Shown here: piece after piece, positions 7,797 to 17,981 of the stretch
Numbering within the stretch: the first letter of the stretch is position 1
Layout: each line of letters begins with the position of its first letter
Source: Pseudomonas uvaldensis
Lineage (GTDB): Bacteria; Pseudomonadota; Gammaproteobacteria; Pseudomonadales; Pseudomonadaceae
Length of the DNA stretch: 64,000 nucleotides
Direction: 5' to 3'
Assembly: GCF_021271205.1 (NCBI RefSeq)
Contig: NZ_JAIWKS010000002.1
Coordinates: 496,001-560,000, forward strand
Notes under the pieces: generated by a model
What the model saw: only the letters and a program-made list of their open reading frames with translations
Told to the model about the DNA's origin: nothing
The model's database searches: none
Made by a program: the position numbers and the translations under genes

Positions 7797-8268
7797 GTTT
7801 GATCCTCGTATTGACGCTGTTGCGATTCGCTCTTCGACAGCAGAGGGCAAGAAGCCCGGTTTTGGTAGAAATGGTTCCCTTGAGCATGACGTATAGCGAG
7901 TGATCCGGGAAGCGCCTGGCGATCCCGTCAGCAAGGTATAGAAAATAAGCCCGCCTCCCGCAGGGAATCAAATGCCCCTCGGGCAAATTATTTCGCGACC
8001 GCTCTAGGTTGCGGAGTGGCGATCATTTGATTGCGTTATGACATCGTACAACTCGTAAAAATTAGCTTCCCATCCTCGAAAGCGCTGCTATGTTACGCGC
8101 TCGGAATAAACGTCCGAGCGCCGCCAGCGGCTCGCCTCGCTCCCCTCTATGGGCGGCAGGCCCGTCGACAAGGCCATGCGCCGTTCGTTTTCAAGGACAA
8201 CCGGTTCGAGAAAGTCGGCGCCACCGCTGCGTATCGACCAGGATCGCAACCATTCACAGGGAAGTGTC
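7797..8268. other. Divergent promoter region and long NRPS leader
   Basis: 472 bases separating the DUF5329 gene from NRPS1. No supported gene. It must hold the promoter of the 29-kb NRPS operon. I see a strong hairpin at 8097-8121 and an inverted CCGC/GCGG pair near 7999-8016, but no convincing lux-box or sigma-54 motif. A 5' untranslated leader of 100-200 bases is likely. Confidence 0.5.
8097..8121 (+). promoter_or_regulatory. Strong hairpin in NRPS leader
   Basis: Perfect nine-base-pair stem GCGCTCGGA / TCCGAGCGC around the seven-base loop ATAAACG, about 150 bases before the NRPS1 start. No U-run follows, so it is not a simple terminator. It could be an operator, mRNA stabiliser or attenuator element. 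Confidence 0.5.
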
Positions 8269-11200
8269 ATGGTCGAAGCGCAACGCTATTTATTGAGTTC
8301 TACCCAGCAGTCCGTCTGGCTCGATCAACAGCTGTCGCCCGATACCCCTTCCTACAACATCGGTGTCACCGTGGAGATCCACGGTGCGGTGGATCTCGCC
8401 TTGTTCGCCGCCGCGCTGCGGGCCGTGGTGGCCCAGCATGACGCCTTGCGGTTGATCTTCAGCGAGCACGCCGGACATGTGACGCAACGGGTTGACGACA
8501 CCGTGCAGGGCACGCTGGCCTACCACGACTGGCGCGCCGAACCCCAGGCCCGCGACGCTGCCCTGGCCCGCATCACGCAGCTCAATCGTACCCCGTTCGC
8601 CCTTTACGACCAGCTATTGTGGAGCATGGAATGGTTCCAGCTGTCGGACACCCATGCGCTATGGAACAGCCGTTATCACCACCTGATCTGCGACGGCACC
8701 TCGGTGGGCTTGATCGGCCAGGCTGTGAGCGCGGCCTATAACCAGTTGCTGCAAGGCCAACCGCCCATCCTCGACGCCGAGTTGGCCCAGGGCTATCGCG
8801 ATTTCCTGGCCCGGGACCAAACGTTCCTCGATTCGGTGCGCTACGCCAAGGCTCGTGATTACTGGCTCGAACAATTTCCGGCGCTGCCGGCGCCGTTGTT
8901 CCAGCAGGCCCCCCGAGCCAACGTCGGCGAGCCGGTGCCCAGTGCCCAGGCGATCTGGAGGCTGGGCAGCGAGCGCCTTGAGCGCTTGAGCCAATGGGCG
9001 AAAACCCAGGGCGCCACGCTGAGCCACGGCCTCAGCGCCCTGTTGGCCTATTATTTCAGCCGAATGACCGATCAACGCGAACAGCTGGTCATCGGCCTGC
9101 CCGTGCACAACCGCGGCAACCCGCTGCAAAAACGTACGGCCGGGATGTTTTCCTCGGTCTTGCCATTGACGGTGCAGGTCGATCCGACGCAGAACTTTGC
9201 CCGCGCCGTGCAGCAGGTGGCCAGCCAGACGCTGCGCAGCTACCGGCACCAACGCTACCCACTGCAGACCCTGCATCGCGAGTTGCGCGCCCGCGCCGGT
9301 CATCCCGGCCATTTGTTCGAGGTGATGCTGTCAGTCGAACAATATCCGGGGGACGTGCACCTGGGGCCGGCACGATGTGCGCTGCGCACCTGGCACAACG
9401 GCCATGAGCGCTATCCGCTGGCCATCTACCTGCGTCATTACGAGGAGAAAACCGAGCCGCTCCTGGAGTTCAACTACGACCCGCAGCTGTTCAGCGCCGA
9501 CGACATGGCCGCGCATCTGCGGCGCCTTCACCATCTGACCGAACAGCTGCTGGCTGACCCTGACCGGCCGCTGGGCGATGCCTCGCTGCTGGATGCCGCC
9601 GAACAGCAGCAAGTACTCCATGGGTTCAATACCAGCCTGCGTGACTACCCGGCCGACGAGTCCCTGCACAGCCTGTTCGAAGCGCAAGTGCGGCGGCGGC
9701 CCGATGCTACGGCACTGCTCGATGGCGATCAGTCGTTGAGCTACCGTCAGCTCGACCGCCGCGCCGAGCGCCTGTCCGCGCATCTGGCGGCGTGTGGTAT
9801 CAAGGCCGGTGACTCAGTGGCGCTGGCTTTGCCGCGCGGCACGGCGTTGATCGTGTCGGTGCTGGCCATCCTCAAGCGCGGCGCCGCCTATGTGCCCATC
9901 GATCGGGATGCCCCCTTGGCCCATCAGACACGGGTACTGGCCGATTGTGGCAGTGGCTGGCTGCTGGTCGAAGGCAACGACGGGCCTGCGGTGCAAGACG
10001 TGCAACTGATCGATGTTGCCGGATCATTCGAGGACGCGCCTAACCCGCCGCCGCAACGTGCCGGGGCTGTCGCCTACATCATGTACACCTCCGGTTCCAC
10101 CGGTATGCCCAAAGGCGTACAGGTGCCGCATCGGGCGGTCGCCCGGCTGGTGATCAACAACGGCTTTGCCGACTTCACCGCCCAGGACCGCATCGCCCTG
10201 GCCGCCAACCCGGCCTTCGACGCCAGTACCCTGGAAATCTGGGGCGCCTTGCTCAACGGTGGCTGCCTGGTGGTCTGCCCGCGCCAGACGGTGCTCGACG
10301 CCGGACGCTTGAATGAACACCTGCTGCGCCACGAAGTCAGCGTGCTGTGGCTCACCGCCGGGTTGTTCCATCGGTTTGCCGACGCCCTGGCCCCGGCCTT
10401 CACCACCCTGCGTTTGCTGATGGTCGGCGGCGACGTGCTGGACCCGCGGTGCATCGAGCGAGTACTACGGCGGTCACCTCCGGGCGAGTTGCTCAACGGC
10501 TACGGTCCCACCGAAAGCACCACCTTCGCCACCACCCACCGCATTACCCTTGAGGATGCGCTGGCGGGCGACATTCCCATCGGCCGGCCCATCGGCAATA
10601 CCCAGGTCTACGTCCTCGACGAGCAGCGCCAGCCGCTGCCCATCGGCGTCGCTGGCGAGCTGTACATCGGTGGCGACGGGCTGGCCCTCGGTTACCTGAA
10701 CCAGGCGCAGTTGAACGAAGAACGCTTCGTCACCAACCCCTTCAGCCCCGGCACGCGCTTGTACCGCACCGGTGACCTGGTGCGCTGGCGCGCCGACGGC
10801 GTGCTGATGTTTCTCGGACGCAACGACCTGCAGGTCAAGGTCCGCGGCTTTCGCATCGAACTGGGGGAAATCGAAGCGCAGCTCAAGGCGCTGCCCGGCA
10901 TCACCGAAGCGGTAGTGCAAGTCGACGCCCAGCAGCGCTTGTTGGCCTATTTCAGCGCGACCCAGGCTCAACAGCCCAATGAGCTGCGAGGCCGCTTGGC
11001 CGCGGTTTTGCCCGACTACATGCTGCCGGCGGCCTTCGTGCAAGTTGAGGCTTTCAGCCTGACCGCCAACGGCAAACTCGACCGCCGCGCCCTGCCCGAG
11101 CCCAGTGAAGAGCACTTCGCCTTGCAGCGCTACGAAGCACCGCAGGGACCGGTGGAAACTCGTCTCGCCGAGCTCTGGGCACACACCCTCGGCGTGCCGC

Positions 11201-14200
11201 GGGTGGGACGCCAGGACAATTTCTTTGCCCTGGGCGGCCACTCGCTGCTGGCGGTGCAGTTGGTCGAGCAATTGCGGGCCGAAGGTTGGCATCTTGACAT
11301 CGGGACCTTGTTCACTGCGGCGAACCTTCACCATCTGGCCCTGCTACTCGAACACCCGGTGAGCCCAGCCGCCCCCCATGCGCCTACCGTTACCTCGGGC
11401 ATCGCCCCGGACTGCCCGCGCATCACCCCGGACATGCTGCCCCTGCTCAGCCTTGCGCAAGCGCAGATCGACTTGGTCGTCGCGGCTGTCGGGGGTGGCA
11501 CGGCCAACATCCAGGACATCTACCCGCTGGCGCCTCTGCAGGAAGGCTTGCTGTTCCAGCACCTGTTACAACCGGATGACGACGCCTACTTGCTGCGCGC
11601 TACCCTGGCCTTTGACAGCCATGAGCGACTGCAAGGCTTCGTCGCGGCGTTCGACCAAGTGATCGCCCGCCACGACGTGTTGCGTAGCGCGGTACTCTGG
11701 GAAGGCCTGGACGAGCCGGTGCAAGTGGTCTGGCGTAGCGCGAACCTGCCAGTGCAAGAGCTCGCCGACGCTGAACGGTTCAGCGACCAACCGCTGGACA
11801 TCCGACGCGCGCCTCTGGCGCGAGCCTTCGTGCGTTTCGACAGCGCGACACAACACTGGCAACTGCAACTGGTCCATCATCACCTGGCCATCGACCACGC
11901 CACCTTGGGGTCACTGTTCGCCGAAGTTCGTGCACTGATGCTCGACCCCCATCGCCATCTGCCCCCGAGCGTGCCGTTTCGCCAGTTCGTCGCCCAGGCG
12001 CGCCAGCCCCATCGCCAGGCCAGCGCCGAAGCTTATTTCCAGCGACTGCTCGGCGACCTCACCGAGCCGGCCCTGCCCTACGGCCTGCACGACGTAAAAG
12101 GTTCGGGCCGCGATAACCGCGAGGCCCAACGTGCGCTGGAACCGGCCCTGGCCCTGCGCTTGCGACAGTTGGCCAAGACCTGGGAGGTCGGTGTCGCCAG
12201 CCTGTTTCACCTGGCCTGGGCCCTGTTGATCGGCAAGGCCAGCGGCCGCGACGAGGTGGTGTTCGGCACCGTGCTGTTCGGTCGTTTCAGCGCCGGCGAA
12301 CAAGCCGAGCGGGCGCTGGGCATGTTCATCAATACCTTACCGCTGCGCATCGACCTTGATGCACCACTGCACGCAGCCCTGCGGCAGACTCACGGCCGGC
12401 TGATCGAATTGCTCGCCCACGAACATGCGCCTCTGGCACTGGCGCAACGGTGCAGCGCCCTGCCCAGCCAGACGCCGCTGTTTTCGGCGCTGCTGAATTT
12501 TCGCCACAGTCAGGCTCAGCGCAGCGCACAACCGGCGTTTGCGCTGCCGGGTGTGCAGTGGCTGGGCAGCGAGGAGCGCAGCAACTATCCGTTCAGTCTG
12601 TCTGTGGACGACCTCGGCGACGGCTTCGCCCTCACCGGGCAAATCCATCATTCGGTGAACGCCGAGGCCGTGTTAGCCCATATGGTGCAGGCCCTTGAAG
12701 TGTTGGCACAGAGCCTGGAGTCGACACCGGCGATACGAGCTTGCACCTTGGGCACATTGCCCGCCGCCCAGCGTGAGCAAGTGCTGAACGGGTTCAATGC
12801 CACCCACCGGGCGCACCCACGGGACACCCTGCTGCATGAACCCTTCGAGCAGCAGGCAGCCCTGCATCCCGACCGGGTGGCGGCGCATATCGACAGCGCC
12901 GGTGAGACATCGCTCACCTATGCGCAACTCAATGGTCGTGCGAACCAACTGGCCCATGCCTTGCTGGCCGCCGGCGTGCGCCCCGATGACCGGGTAGCGA
13001 TCTGCCTTGAACGCGGCCCTCACCTGCTGGTGGCCATGCTCGCCACCCTGAAGGCCGGTGCAGCCTACGTGCCGCTGGACCCGGCCTATCCGGCGGCGCG
13101 CCTGGTGCACATGCTTGAGGACAGTGCGCCGCGCCTGGTGCTCACCAGCCAGGCCGCGCACGGGAGTTTGCCGGCCTCGCCAGGCGCCGCTCATTGGCAG
13201 TTGGATTCGCCACCTTTGGCGGACCGCGTGGGCGCCCTGTCGCTGGACAACCCGAAGATCCCGGACCTGGCCCCGGCACACTTGGCCTACGTGATCTACA
13301 CCTCTGGCTCCACAGGCCTGCCCAAGGGCGTGATGATCGAACACCGCAACGCCTGTAATCTGCTGCATTGGGCGTTGGATAATTTCCAGACCGAGGAGAT
13401 GCAACTGAGCCTGTTCGCCACCTCGATCAACTTCGACCTGGCGGTGTTCGAATGCTTCGTGCCACTGGCCGCCGGCGCAACCCTGCAACTGGTGGACAAC
13501 GCTCTCTCCCTGGTGACGCAGCCACGGGCCGTGACGCTGGTCAACAGCGTGCCCTCGGCGGTGGAGCAACTGGCGCGGATCGATGCCATCCCCGACACCG
13601 TTCGCGTTATCAACCTGGCCGGCGAACCCCTCAAGGCTCCGCTGGTGGCGCAATTGTTCAGCCGCAGCGCGGTGCGCCGGGTGTGCAACCTCTACGGCCC
13701 GACCGAAACCACCACCTACTCCACCTGGCTGTCAATGCGCCGTGAAGACGGTTACCTGGCCGGCATTGGTCGCCCCCTGGACAACACCCGGATTTACGTG
13801 TTGGACCCGCATCGCCAGCCAGTGCCGCTGGGCGTGCCCGGGGAGATCTACATCGGTGGCGCCGGTGTCGCGCGAGGCTATTTGAACCGCAGCGTGCTGA
13901 CCACCGAACGCTTCCTGTCCGATCCATTCGTCGACGATCCCGCGGCGCGCATGTACCGCACCGGCGACCTGGGGCGCTGGCGGGCCGACGGTCACCTGGA
14001 GTACCTGGGGCGCAACGACTTCCAGGTCAAGGTGCGCGGTTTTCGCATCGAACTGGGGGAAATCGAAGCTCAGTTGCTGGGGCTGGCGGGCGTACGCGAA
14101 GCCGTAGTGGTGGCGCAATCCGCCCCGTCCGGCGACCCGCGACTCGTCGCTTATCTGGTGGCCGAGAATACCCACGCGCCAGTCCTCGGCACGGCGGCTG

Positions 14201-17200
14201 TACGCGCCTATCTGGAACAGCGCTTGCCGGACTACATGCTGCCCAGCGCCTGCATCGTCCTGGAGCGCCTGCCGCTGACCCCCAACGGCAAAATCGACCG
14301 CCAGGCCCTGCCGATGCCCGGCACTACCACCGCCGACGGCATCAGGCAGCCGCCCCGCGGCGACACTGAACAACGTCTGGCGGCGATTTGGGCACAAGTG
14401 CTTGGCCAACCGGACATCGACCGCGAGGATGACTTCTTCAGCCTTGGCGGGCATTCGCTGCTCGCGGTGCAACTGCTCGAACAACTGCGCCGCAACGGTT
14501 GGAACCTGGACATCCGCAGCGTCTTCGAGCGCTCTACCCTCGCCGCCCAGGCCCGGCGCCTGGAAGCACTCGACCGCAGCGCCGCGCCCGTGGCCAGCGT
14601 CAGCACCATCGCGCCCTCCTGCTCGCGCATCACCCCCGAGATGCTCGACCTGGTGATGCTGTCCCAGACGCGTATCGACCAGATCGCCGCACAGGTGCCC
14701 GGCGGTGCCGCCAACATCCAGGACATCTACCCGCTGGGCCCGTTGCAGGAAGGCATGCTCTATCACCACCGGGCCCAGCGCGACGGTGATCGCTACGTGC
14801 TACGCAGTTTGCTGGCGTTTACCGACGAGGCCTGCCTGCAACGGTTCTGCGCCGCGCTGGAACAGGTCATTGCCCGGCATGACGCGCTGCGTACCCTGGT
14901 GCTCTGGGAGGATCTGGACGAGCCATTGCAGGTGGTCCTGCGGCACGTCGCGTTCACGCCCCGACGCCTGGTGCTCGACGGCGAGGATATCGCCGCCCGC
15001 TTGCACGCCAGCGCCGACCCGCGCCATTTCCGTCTCGACCTGCGCCAGGCGCCGCTGATCGAAGCCCGCGTAGCCTTTGACGCGGTCCATGACCGTTGGC
15101 TGCTGTTGTTGCTTCATCACCACGTGGTGGTGGATCACACCTCCCTGGAGTTGATGGTGGAGGAAATTGCCCTGATCGAAGGCGGTCGTCGGGCAGAACT
15201 GCCCGCGCCCACCAGCCCCCGTGGCCTGGTGGCCCAGGCACGGCGCCCGGAGGTGGTGGACGCCGCGTGCAAGTTCTTCAGCGAGCAGTTGGGCGACCTG
15301 GACGAGCCGACCCTGCCTTTCGACGTCGACTTGCACGCCGACCCGCGCTGGCAAGCCCTGGAGCACCGGCAAGCGTTATCCCCGGACTTGGCGCGCCGGC
15401 TGCGCCAGCAGGCCCATGCCCACGGCGTGAGTGTGGCGGGTATCTGCCATCTGGCGTGGGCATTGGTGCTGGGACGCCTCAGCGGCCGCGACGATGTGGT
15501 GTTCGGCACGGTGCTGTTCGGACGCCTGCAGGCTGGCGCCCATGCGGACCGGACCCTGGGCTTGTTCATCAATACGCTGCCATTGCGCGTGCGCCTGCAA
15601 GACAGCACCCACGCCGTGCTGCAGAGGGTTCAGGAGGCCTTGAACGGTCTGCTCTGCCACGAACAGACCCCGCTGGCTTTGGCCCAGCGATGCAGCGCGG
15701 TACCGGCGGGCACGGCCCTGTTCAGTGCGCTGTTCAACTACCGGTACAGCCATGCCGGGCAAGCGAACATCCCCCGGGCAATGCCGGGAATGACCTTGCT
15801 GCACAGCGAAGAACGCACCCACTACCCCTTCAATCTGGCGATGGATGACCTGGGCGAAGGTTTCCAGCTCACGGCCCAGACCCACCCCGAACACGCGCCC
15901 GAGCGGCTCGTCGAGTTCATGCTGCAAGCCCTCGACTCGCTGGTAGAGGCCCTGGCACAGACAGGCGACATGCCGGTGCAGCAATTGCGCGTGCTACCCC
16001 CGCAAGAAGAGGCGCACCTGGACCGCCTCAACCCGCCGCCCACGGTTGCGCCCGAGGGCACGCTGGCGCAGCGGTTTGCCGAACAGGTCGCGGCTACGCC
16101 GGACGCCTTGGCGGTGATCGACGAGCATCAGTCCCTGACGTTCCGTGAGCTCGACCGGCAAGCTGACCGCCTGGCCCATCACCTGCTGGGCCAAGGGGTG
16201 CGGCGCGGTCAGTTCGTCGCTGTCTGCCTGGAGCGCCAGGCGCATGCGGCGGTCGCCTTGCTGGCGGTGTGGAGAGCCGGCTGTGCCTACGTGCCGATGG
16301 ATCCCGACTACCCGGCCAGCCGCCTCGCCTATCTGCTGGATGACAGTGCCCCCGCGGCGCTGATCACCCAGGAGCAGGTGCGCGACCGGCTGCCCGCCTT
16401 CACGGGCGGACCGTTGATCAGCCTCGACGCGCCTGTACAACATGGCCGCTTGCAAGTCCCGGCAACGACAGAAACCGTACCAGGCCCGCAGCCGACTGAC
16501 CTGGCATACATGATCTACACCTCCGGCTCCACCGGGCAGCCAAAAGGGGTCATGGTCGAGCACCGCTCGGTGCTCAATCTGTGGGCTGGCTTGCGCCAGC
16601 GATTGGACGACCTGCCCCCCAACAGCCGCTGCTCGCTCAATGCGTCGATGGCCTTCGATGCCTCGGTGCAGCAGCTTTGCCAATGGCTCAGTGGTCACTG
16701 CCTGGTGCTGATTCCCAAACGCGTACGGCTGGATGCCGGGGCGCTGCTGGATTACCTGCACCACCAGCAAGTCACACTGTTCGATTGCACGCCGAGCCAG
16801 TTGCAAGCCCTGCTCAAGCACCGGCAGGCCCAAGCCCAGCCACAGCCATTGCCGCCGCGCATCCTGCTGGGGGGCGAAGCGGTGCCCGCTGAACTGTGGA
16901 CACAACTGGCCCATGAATCCCACCTGCGTGTCCTGAATGTCTACGGACCCACCGAGTGCACCGTCGACACCACCAGCGCCTGGCTCGATCAGCATGCGCT
17001 GCCGAGCCTCGGACAGCCGCTGCCCAATACCCGGGTGCAAGTGCTCGACGCCCACGGTCGGCGCGTCCCGCTGGGGGTAGTCGGAGAGATTCATATCGGC
17101 GGCCAGGGCGTGGCGCGTGGCTACTGGCGGCGTGAGGCGCTCACCGGTGAGCGCTTCCTCGTCGACCCGTTTTCCCGCGAATCTGATGCGCGCTTGTATC

Positions 17201-17823
17201 GCACCGGCGACCTGGGCCGCTGGGAGTCGGATGGCAGCCTCAGTTACCTGGGACGCACCGACTTCCAGGTGAAGATCCACGGGCATCGCATCGAACTGGG
17301 CGAAATCGAAAGCCACCTGCTGGCACTGCCCGGAGTGCGCCAAGCCGTGGTGATAGGCCGTCCCGATCGCCACGGCGTGGACCGGTTGATCGCTTACTTG
17401 CAGGGCGACACACCGCCGACTCCAGGTCAGGCCCGCACCACCCTGAGCGAACATTTGCCCGATTACATGTTGCCCAGTGCCTATGTGCGCCTGGACCGGC
17501 TGCCGCTGACCGCCAACGGCAAGCTCGACCGCAACGCGCTGCCCGAGCCGGATGCCCAGGCGTTCGTGCAGACGCCCTATGAGGCGCCCCAGGGCGAAAT
17601 CGAGGTCGTCCTGGCCGCCCTCTGGTGCGAGCTGCTGAATGTCGAGCGGGTCAGCCGCCACGACAATTTCTTCGCCCTGGGTGGCCATTCGCTGATTGCC
17701 ATGGGGTTGGTCGAGCGCCTGCGCCAACACAACCTGCGGGCCGACATCAGCCAACTGTTCACCGCGCCGACCCTCGCCGGTCTGGCGGCGGTCACCACTC
17801 CATTGAAGGAACTGCTCCTGTGA
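8269..17823 (+). CDS. Non-ribosomal peptide synthetase 1 (C-A-T-C-A-T-C-A-T)
   Basis: 3184-aa, three-module NRPS. Approximate residues: C1 1-450 (HHLICDG; EntF/starter-like, able to acylate or start the chain), A1 460-945, T1 960-1025, C2 1045-1500, A2 1515-2010, T2 2030-2095, C3 2120-2575, A3 2590-3090, T3 3110-3175. Each T has the GGHSL phosphopantetheine serine. Hand-read specificity codes: A1 D-A-L-W-M-G-G-T-F-K (Val), A2 D-L-F-N-N-A-L-T-Y-K (Ala-like), A3 D-A-Q-D-L-G-V-V-D-K (Gln). C2 and C3 carry HHxxxDH rather than HHxxxDG. No epimerase or thioesterase is present, so the chain passes to NRPS2. I chose ATG 8269 (CAGGGAAG upstream) because the 40 residues before it look non-coding. The stop overlaps the NRPS2 start. 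Confidence 0.95.
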   Translation: MVEAQRYLLSSTQQSVWLDQQLSPDTPSYNIGVTVEIHGAVDLALFAAALRAVVAQHDALRLIFSEHAGHVTQRVDDTVQGTLAYHDWRAEPQARDAALARITQLNRTPFALYDQLLWSMEWFQLSDTHALWNSRYHHLICDGTSVGLIGQAVSAAYNQLLQGQPPILDAELAQGYRDFLARDQTFLDSVRYAKARDYWLEQFPALPAPLFQQAPRANVGEPVPSAQAIWRLGSERLERLSQWAKTQGATLSHGLSALLAYYFSRMTDQREQLVIGLPVHNRGNPLQKRTAGMFSSVLPLTVQVDPTQNFARAVQQVASQTLRSYRHQRYPLQTLHRELRARAGHPGHLFEVMLSVEQYPGDVHLGPARCALRTWHNGHERYPLAIYLRHYEEKTEPLLEFNYDPQLFSADDMAAHLRRLHHLTEQLLADPDRPLGDASLLDAAEQQQVLHGFNTSLRDYPADESLHSLFEAQVRRRPDATALLDGDQSLSYRQLDRRAERLSAHLAACGIKAGDSVALALPRGTALIVSVLAILKRGAAYVPIDRDAPLAHQTRVLADCGSGWLLVEGNDGPAVQDVQLIDVAGSFEDAPNPPPQRAGAVAYIMYTSGSTGMPKGVQVPHRAVARLVINNGFADFTAQDRIALAANPAFDASTLEIWGALLNGGCLVVCPRQTVLDAGRLNEHLLRHEVSVLWLTAGLFHRFADALAPAFTTLRLLMVGGDVLDPRCIERVLRRSPPGELLNGYGPTESTTFATTHRITLEDALAGDIPIGRPIGNTQVYVLDEQRQPLPIGVAGELYIGGDGLALGYLNQAQLNEERFVTNPFSPGTRLYRTGDLVRWRADGVLMFLGRNDLQVKVRGFRIELGEIEAQLKALPGITEAVVQVDAQQRLLAYFSATQAQQPNELRGRLAAVLPDYMLPAAFVQVEAFSLTANGKLDRRALPEPSEEHFALQRYEAPQGPVETRLAELWAHTLGVPRVGRQDNFFALGGHSLLAVQLVEQLRAEGWHLDIGTLFTAANLHHLALLLEHPVSPAAPHAPTVTSGIAPDCPRITPDMLPLLSLAQAQIDLVVAAVGGGTANIQDIYPLAPLQEGLLFQHLLQPDDDAYLLRATLAFDSHERLQGFVAAFDQVIARHDVLRSAVLWEGLDEPVQVVWRSANLPVQELADAERFSDQPLDIRRAPLARAFVRFDSATQHWQLQLVHHHLAIDHATLGSLFAEVRALMLDPHRHLPPSVPFRQFVAQARQPHRQASAEAYFQRLLGDLTEPALPYGLHDVKGSGRDNREAQRALEPALALRLRQLAKTWEVGVASLFHLAWALLIGKASGRDEVVFGTVLFGRFSAGEQAERALGMFINTLPLRIDLDAPLHAALRQTHGRLIELLAHEHAPLALAQRCSALPSQTPLFSALLNFRHSQAQRSAQPAFALPGVQWLGSEERSNYPFSLSVDDLGDGFALTGQIHHSVNAEAVLAHMVQALEVLAQSLESTPAIRACTLGTLPAAQREQVLNGFNATHRAHPRDTLLHEPFEQQAALHPDRVAAHIDSAGETSLTYAQLNGRANQLAHALLAAGVRPDDRVAICLERGPHLLVAMLATLKAGAAYVPLDPAYPAARLVHMLEDSAPRLVLTSQAAHGSLPASPGAAHWQLDSPPLADRVGALSLDNPKIPDLAPAHLAYVIYTSGSTGLPKGVMIEHRNACNLLHWALDNFQTEEMQLSLFATSINFDLAVFECFVPLAAGATLQLVDNALSLVTQPRAVTLVNSVPSAVEQLARIDAIPDTVRVINLAGEPLKAPLVAQLFSRSAVRRVCNLYGPTETTTYSTWLSMRREDGYLAGIGRPLDNTRIYVLDPHRQPVPLGVPGEIYIGGAGVARGYLNRSVLTTERFLSDPFVDDPAARMYRTGDLGRWRADGHLEYLGRNDFQVKVRGFRIELGEIEAQLLGLAGVREAVVVAQSAPSGDPRLVAYLVAENTHAPVLGTAAVRAYLEQRLPDYMLPSACIVLERLPLTPNGKIDRQALPMPGTTTADGIRQPPRGDTEQRLAAIWAQVLGQPDIDREDDFFSLGGHSLLAVQLLEQLRRNGWNLDIRSVFERSTLAAQARRLEALDRSAAPVASVSTIAPSCSRITPEMLDLVMLSQTRIDQIAAQVPGGAANIQDIYPLGPLQEGMLYHHRAQRDGDRYVLRSLLAFTDEACLQRFCAALEQVIARHDALRTLVLWEDLDEPLQVVLRHVAFTPRRLVLDGEDIAARLHASADPRHFRLDLRQAPLIEARVAFDAVHDRWLLLLLHHHVVVDHTSLELMVEEIALIEGGRRAELPAPTSPRGLVAQARRPEVVDAACKFFSEQLGDLDEPTLPFDVDLHADPRWQALEHRQALSPDLARRLRQQAHAHGVSVAGICHLAWALVLGRLSGRDDVVFGTVLFGRLQAGAHADRTLGLFINTLPLRVRLQDSTHAVLQRVQEALNGLLCHEQTPLALAQRCSAVPAGTALFSALFNYRYSHAGQANIPRAMPGMTLLHSEERTHYPFNLAMDDLGEGFQLTAQTHPEHAPERLVEFMLQALDSLVEALAQTGDMPVQQLRVLPPQEEAHLDRLNPPPTVAPEGTLAQRFAEQVAATPDALAVIDEHQSLTFRELDRQADRLAHHLLGQGVRRGQFVAVCLERQAHAAVALLAVWRAGCAYVPMDPDYPASRLAYLLDDSAPAALITQEQVRDRLPAFTGGPLISLDAPVQHGRLQVPATTETVPGPQPTDLAYMIYTSGSTGQPKGVMVEHRSVLNLWAGLRQRLDDLPPNSRCSLNASMAFDASVQQLCQWLSGHCLVLIPKRVRLDAGALLDYLHHQQVTLFDCTPSQLQALLKHRQAQAQPQPLPPRILLGGEAVPAELWTQLAHESHLRVLNVYGPTECTVDTTSAWLDQHALPSLGQPLPNTRVQVLDAHGRRVPLGVVGEIHIGGQGVARGYWRREALTGERFLVDPFSRESDARLYRTGDLGRWESDGSLSYLGRTDFQVKIHGHRIELGEIESHLLALPGVRQAVVIGRPDRHGVDRLIAYLQGDTPPTPGQARTTLSEHLPDYMLPSAYVRLDRLPLTANGKLDRNALPEPDAQAFVQTPYEAPQGEIEVVLAALWCELLNVERVSRHDNFFALGGHSLIAMGLVERLRQHNLRADISQLFTAPTLAGLAAVTTPLKELLL
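10081..11280 (+). repeat. Duplicated Val A-T segment, copy 1
   Basis: About 1.2 kb covering adenylation core motifs through the carrier protein of NRPS1 module 1. It is nearly identical to 23085-24284 in NRPS2, at a constant offset of 13004 with no indels seen. Differences are scattered, mostly synonymous. It diverges at both ends (before YTSGSTG and just after the T-domain serine helix), which suggests domain duplication or gene conversion. Confidence 0.9.
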
Positions 17824-17981
17824 CTGCGGATCAATTGCTGGCCTTGCTCAAACACCGTGGCGTCACCCTGTCCCTGCGCGGCGATCAACTGTCGGTGGTG
17901 GCCGACGACGAAGTCCTGGCCGATCAGGCACTGATCGCACTGCTGCGCAGCCACAAACCGGCGCTGATCGAAGCACTGCGC
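17820..17981 (+). other. TubC-type N-terminal docking domain of NRPS2
   Basis: The first 54 residues (TADQLLALLKHRGVTLSLRG, then QLSVVADDEVL, then LRSHKPALIEALR) match the beta-alpha-beta-beta-alpha-alpha TubC docking fold. This fold receives the C-terminus of the preceding synthetase. It supports the order NRPS1 then NRPS2 and explains why C1 does not start at residue 1. Confidence 0.85.

Noticed and set aside
8149..8268. Upstream extension of NRPS1 to ATG 8149
   Set aside because: The 40 extra residues are basic and unlike a C-domain start; AGGGAAG precedes ATG 8269.
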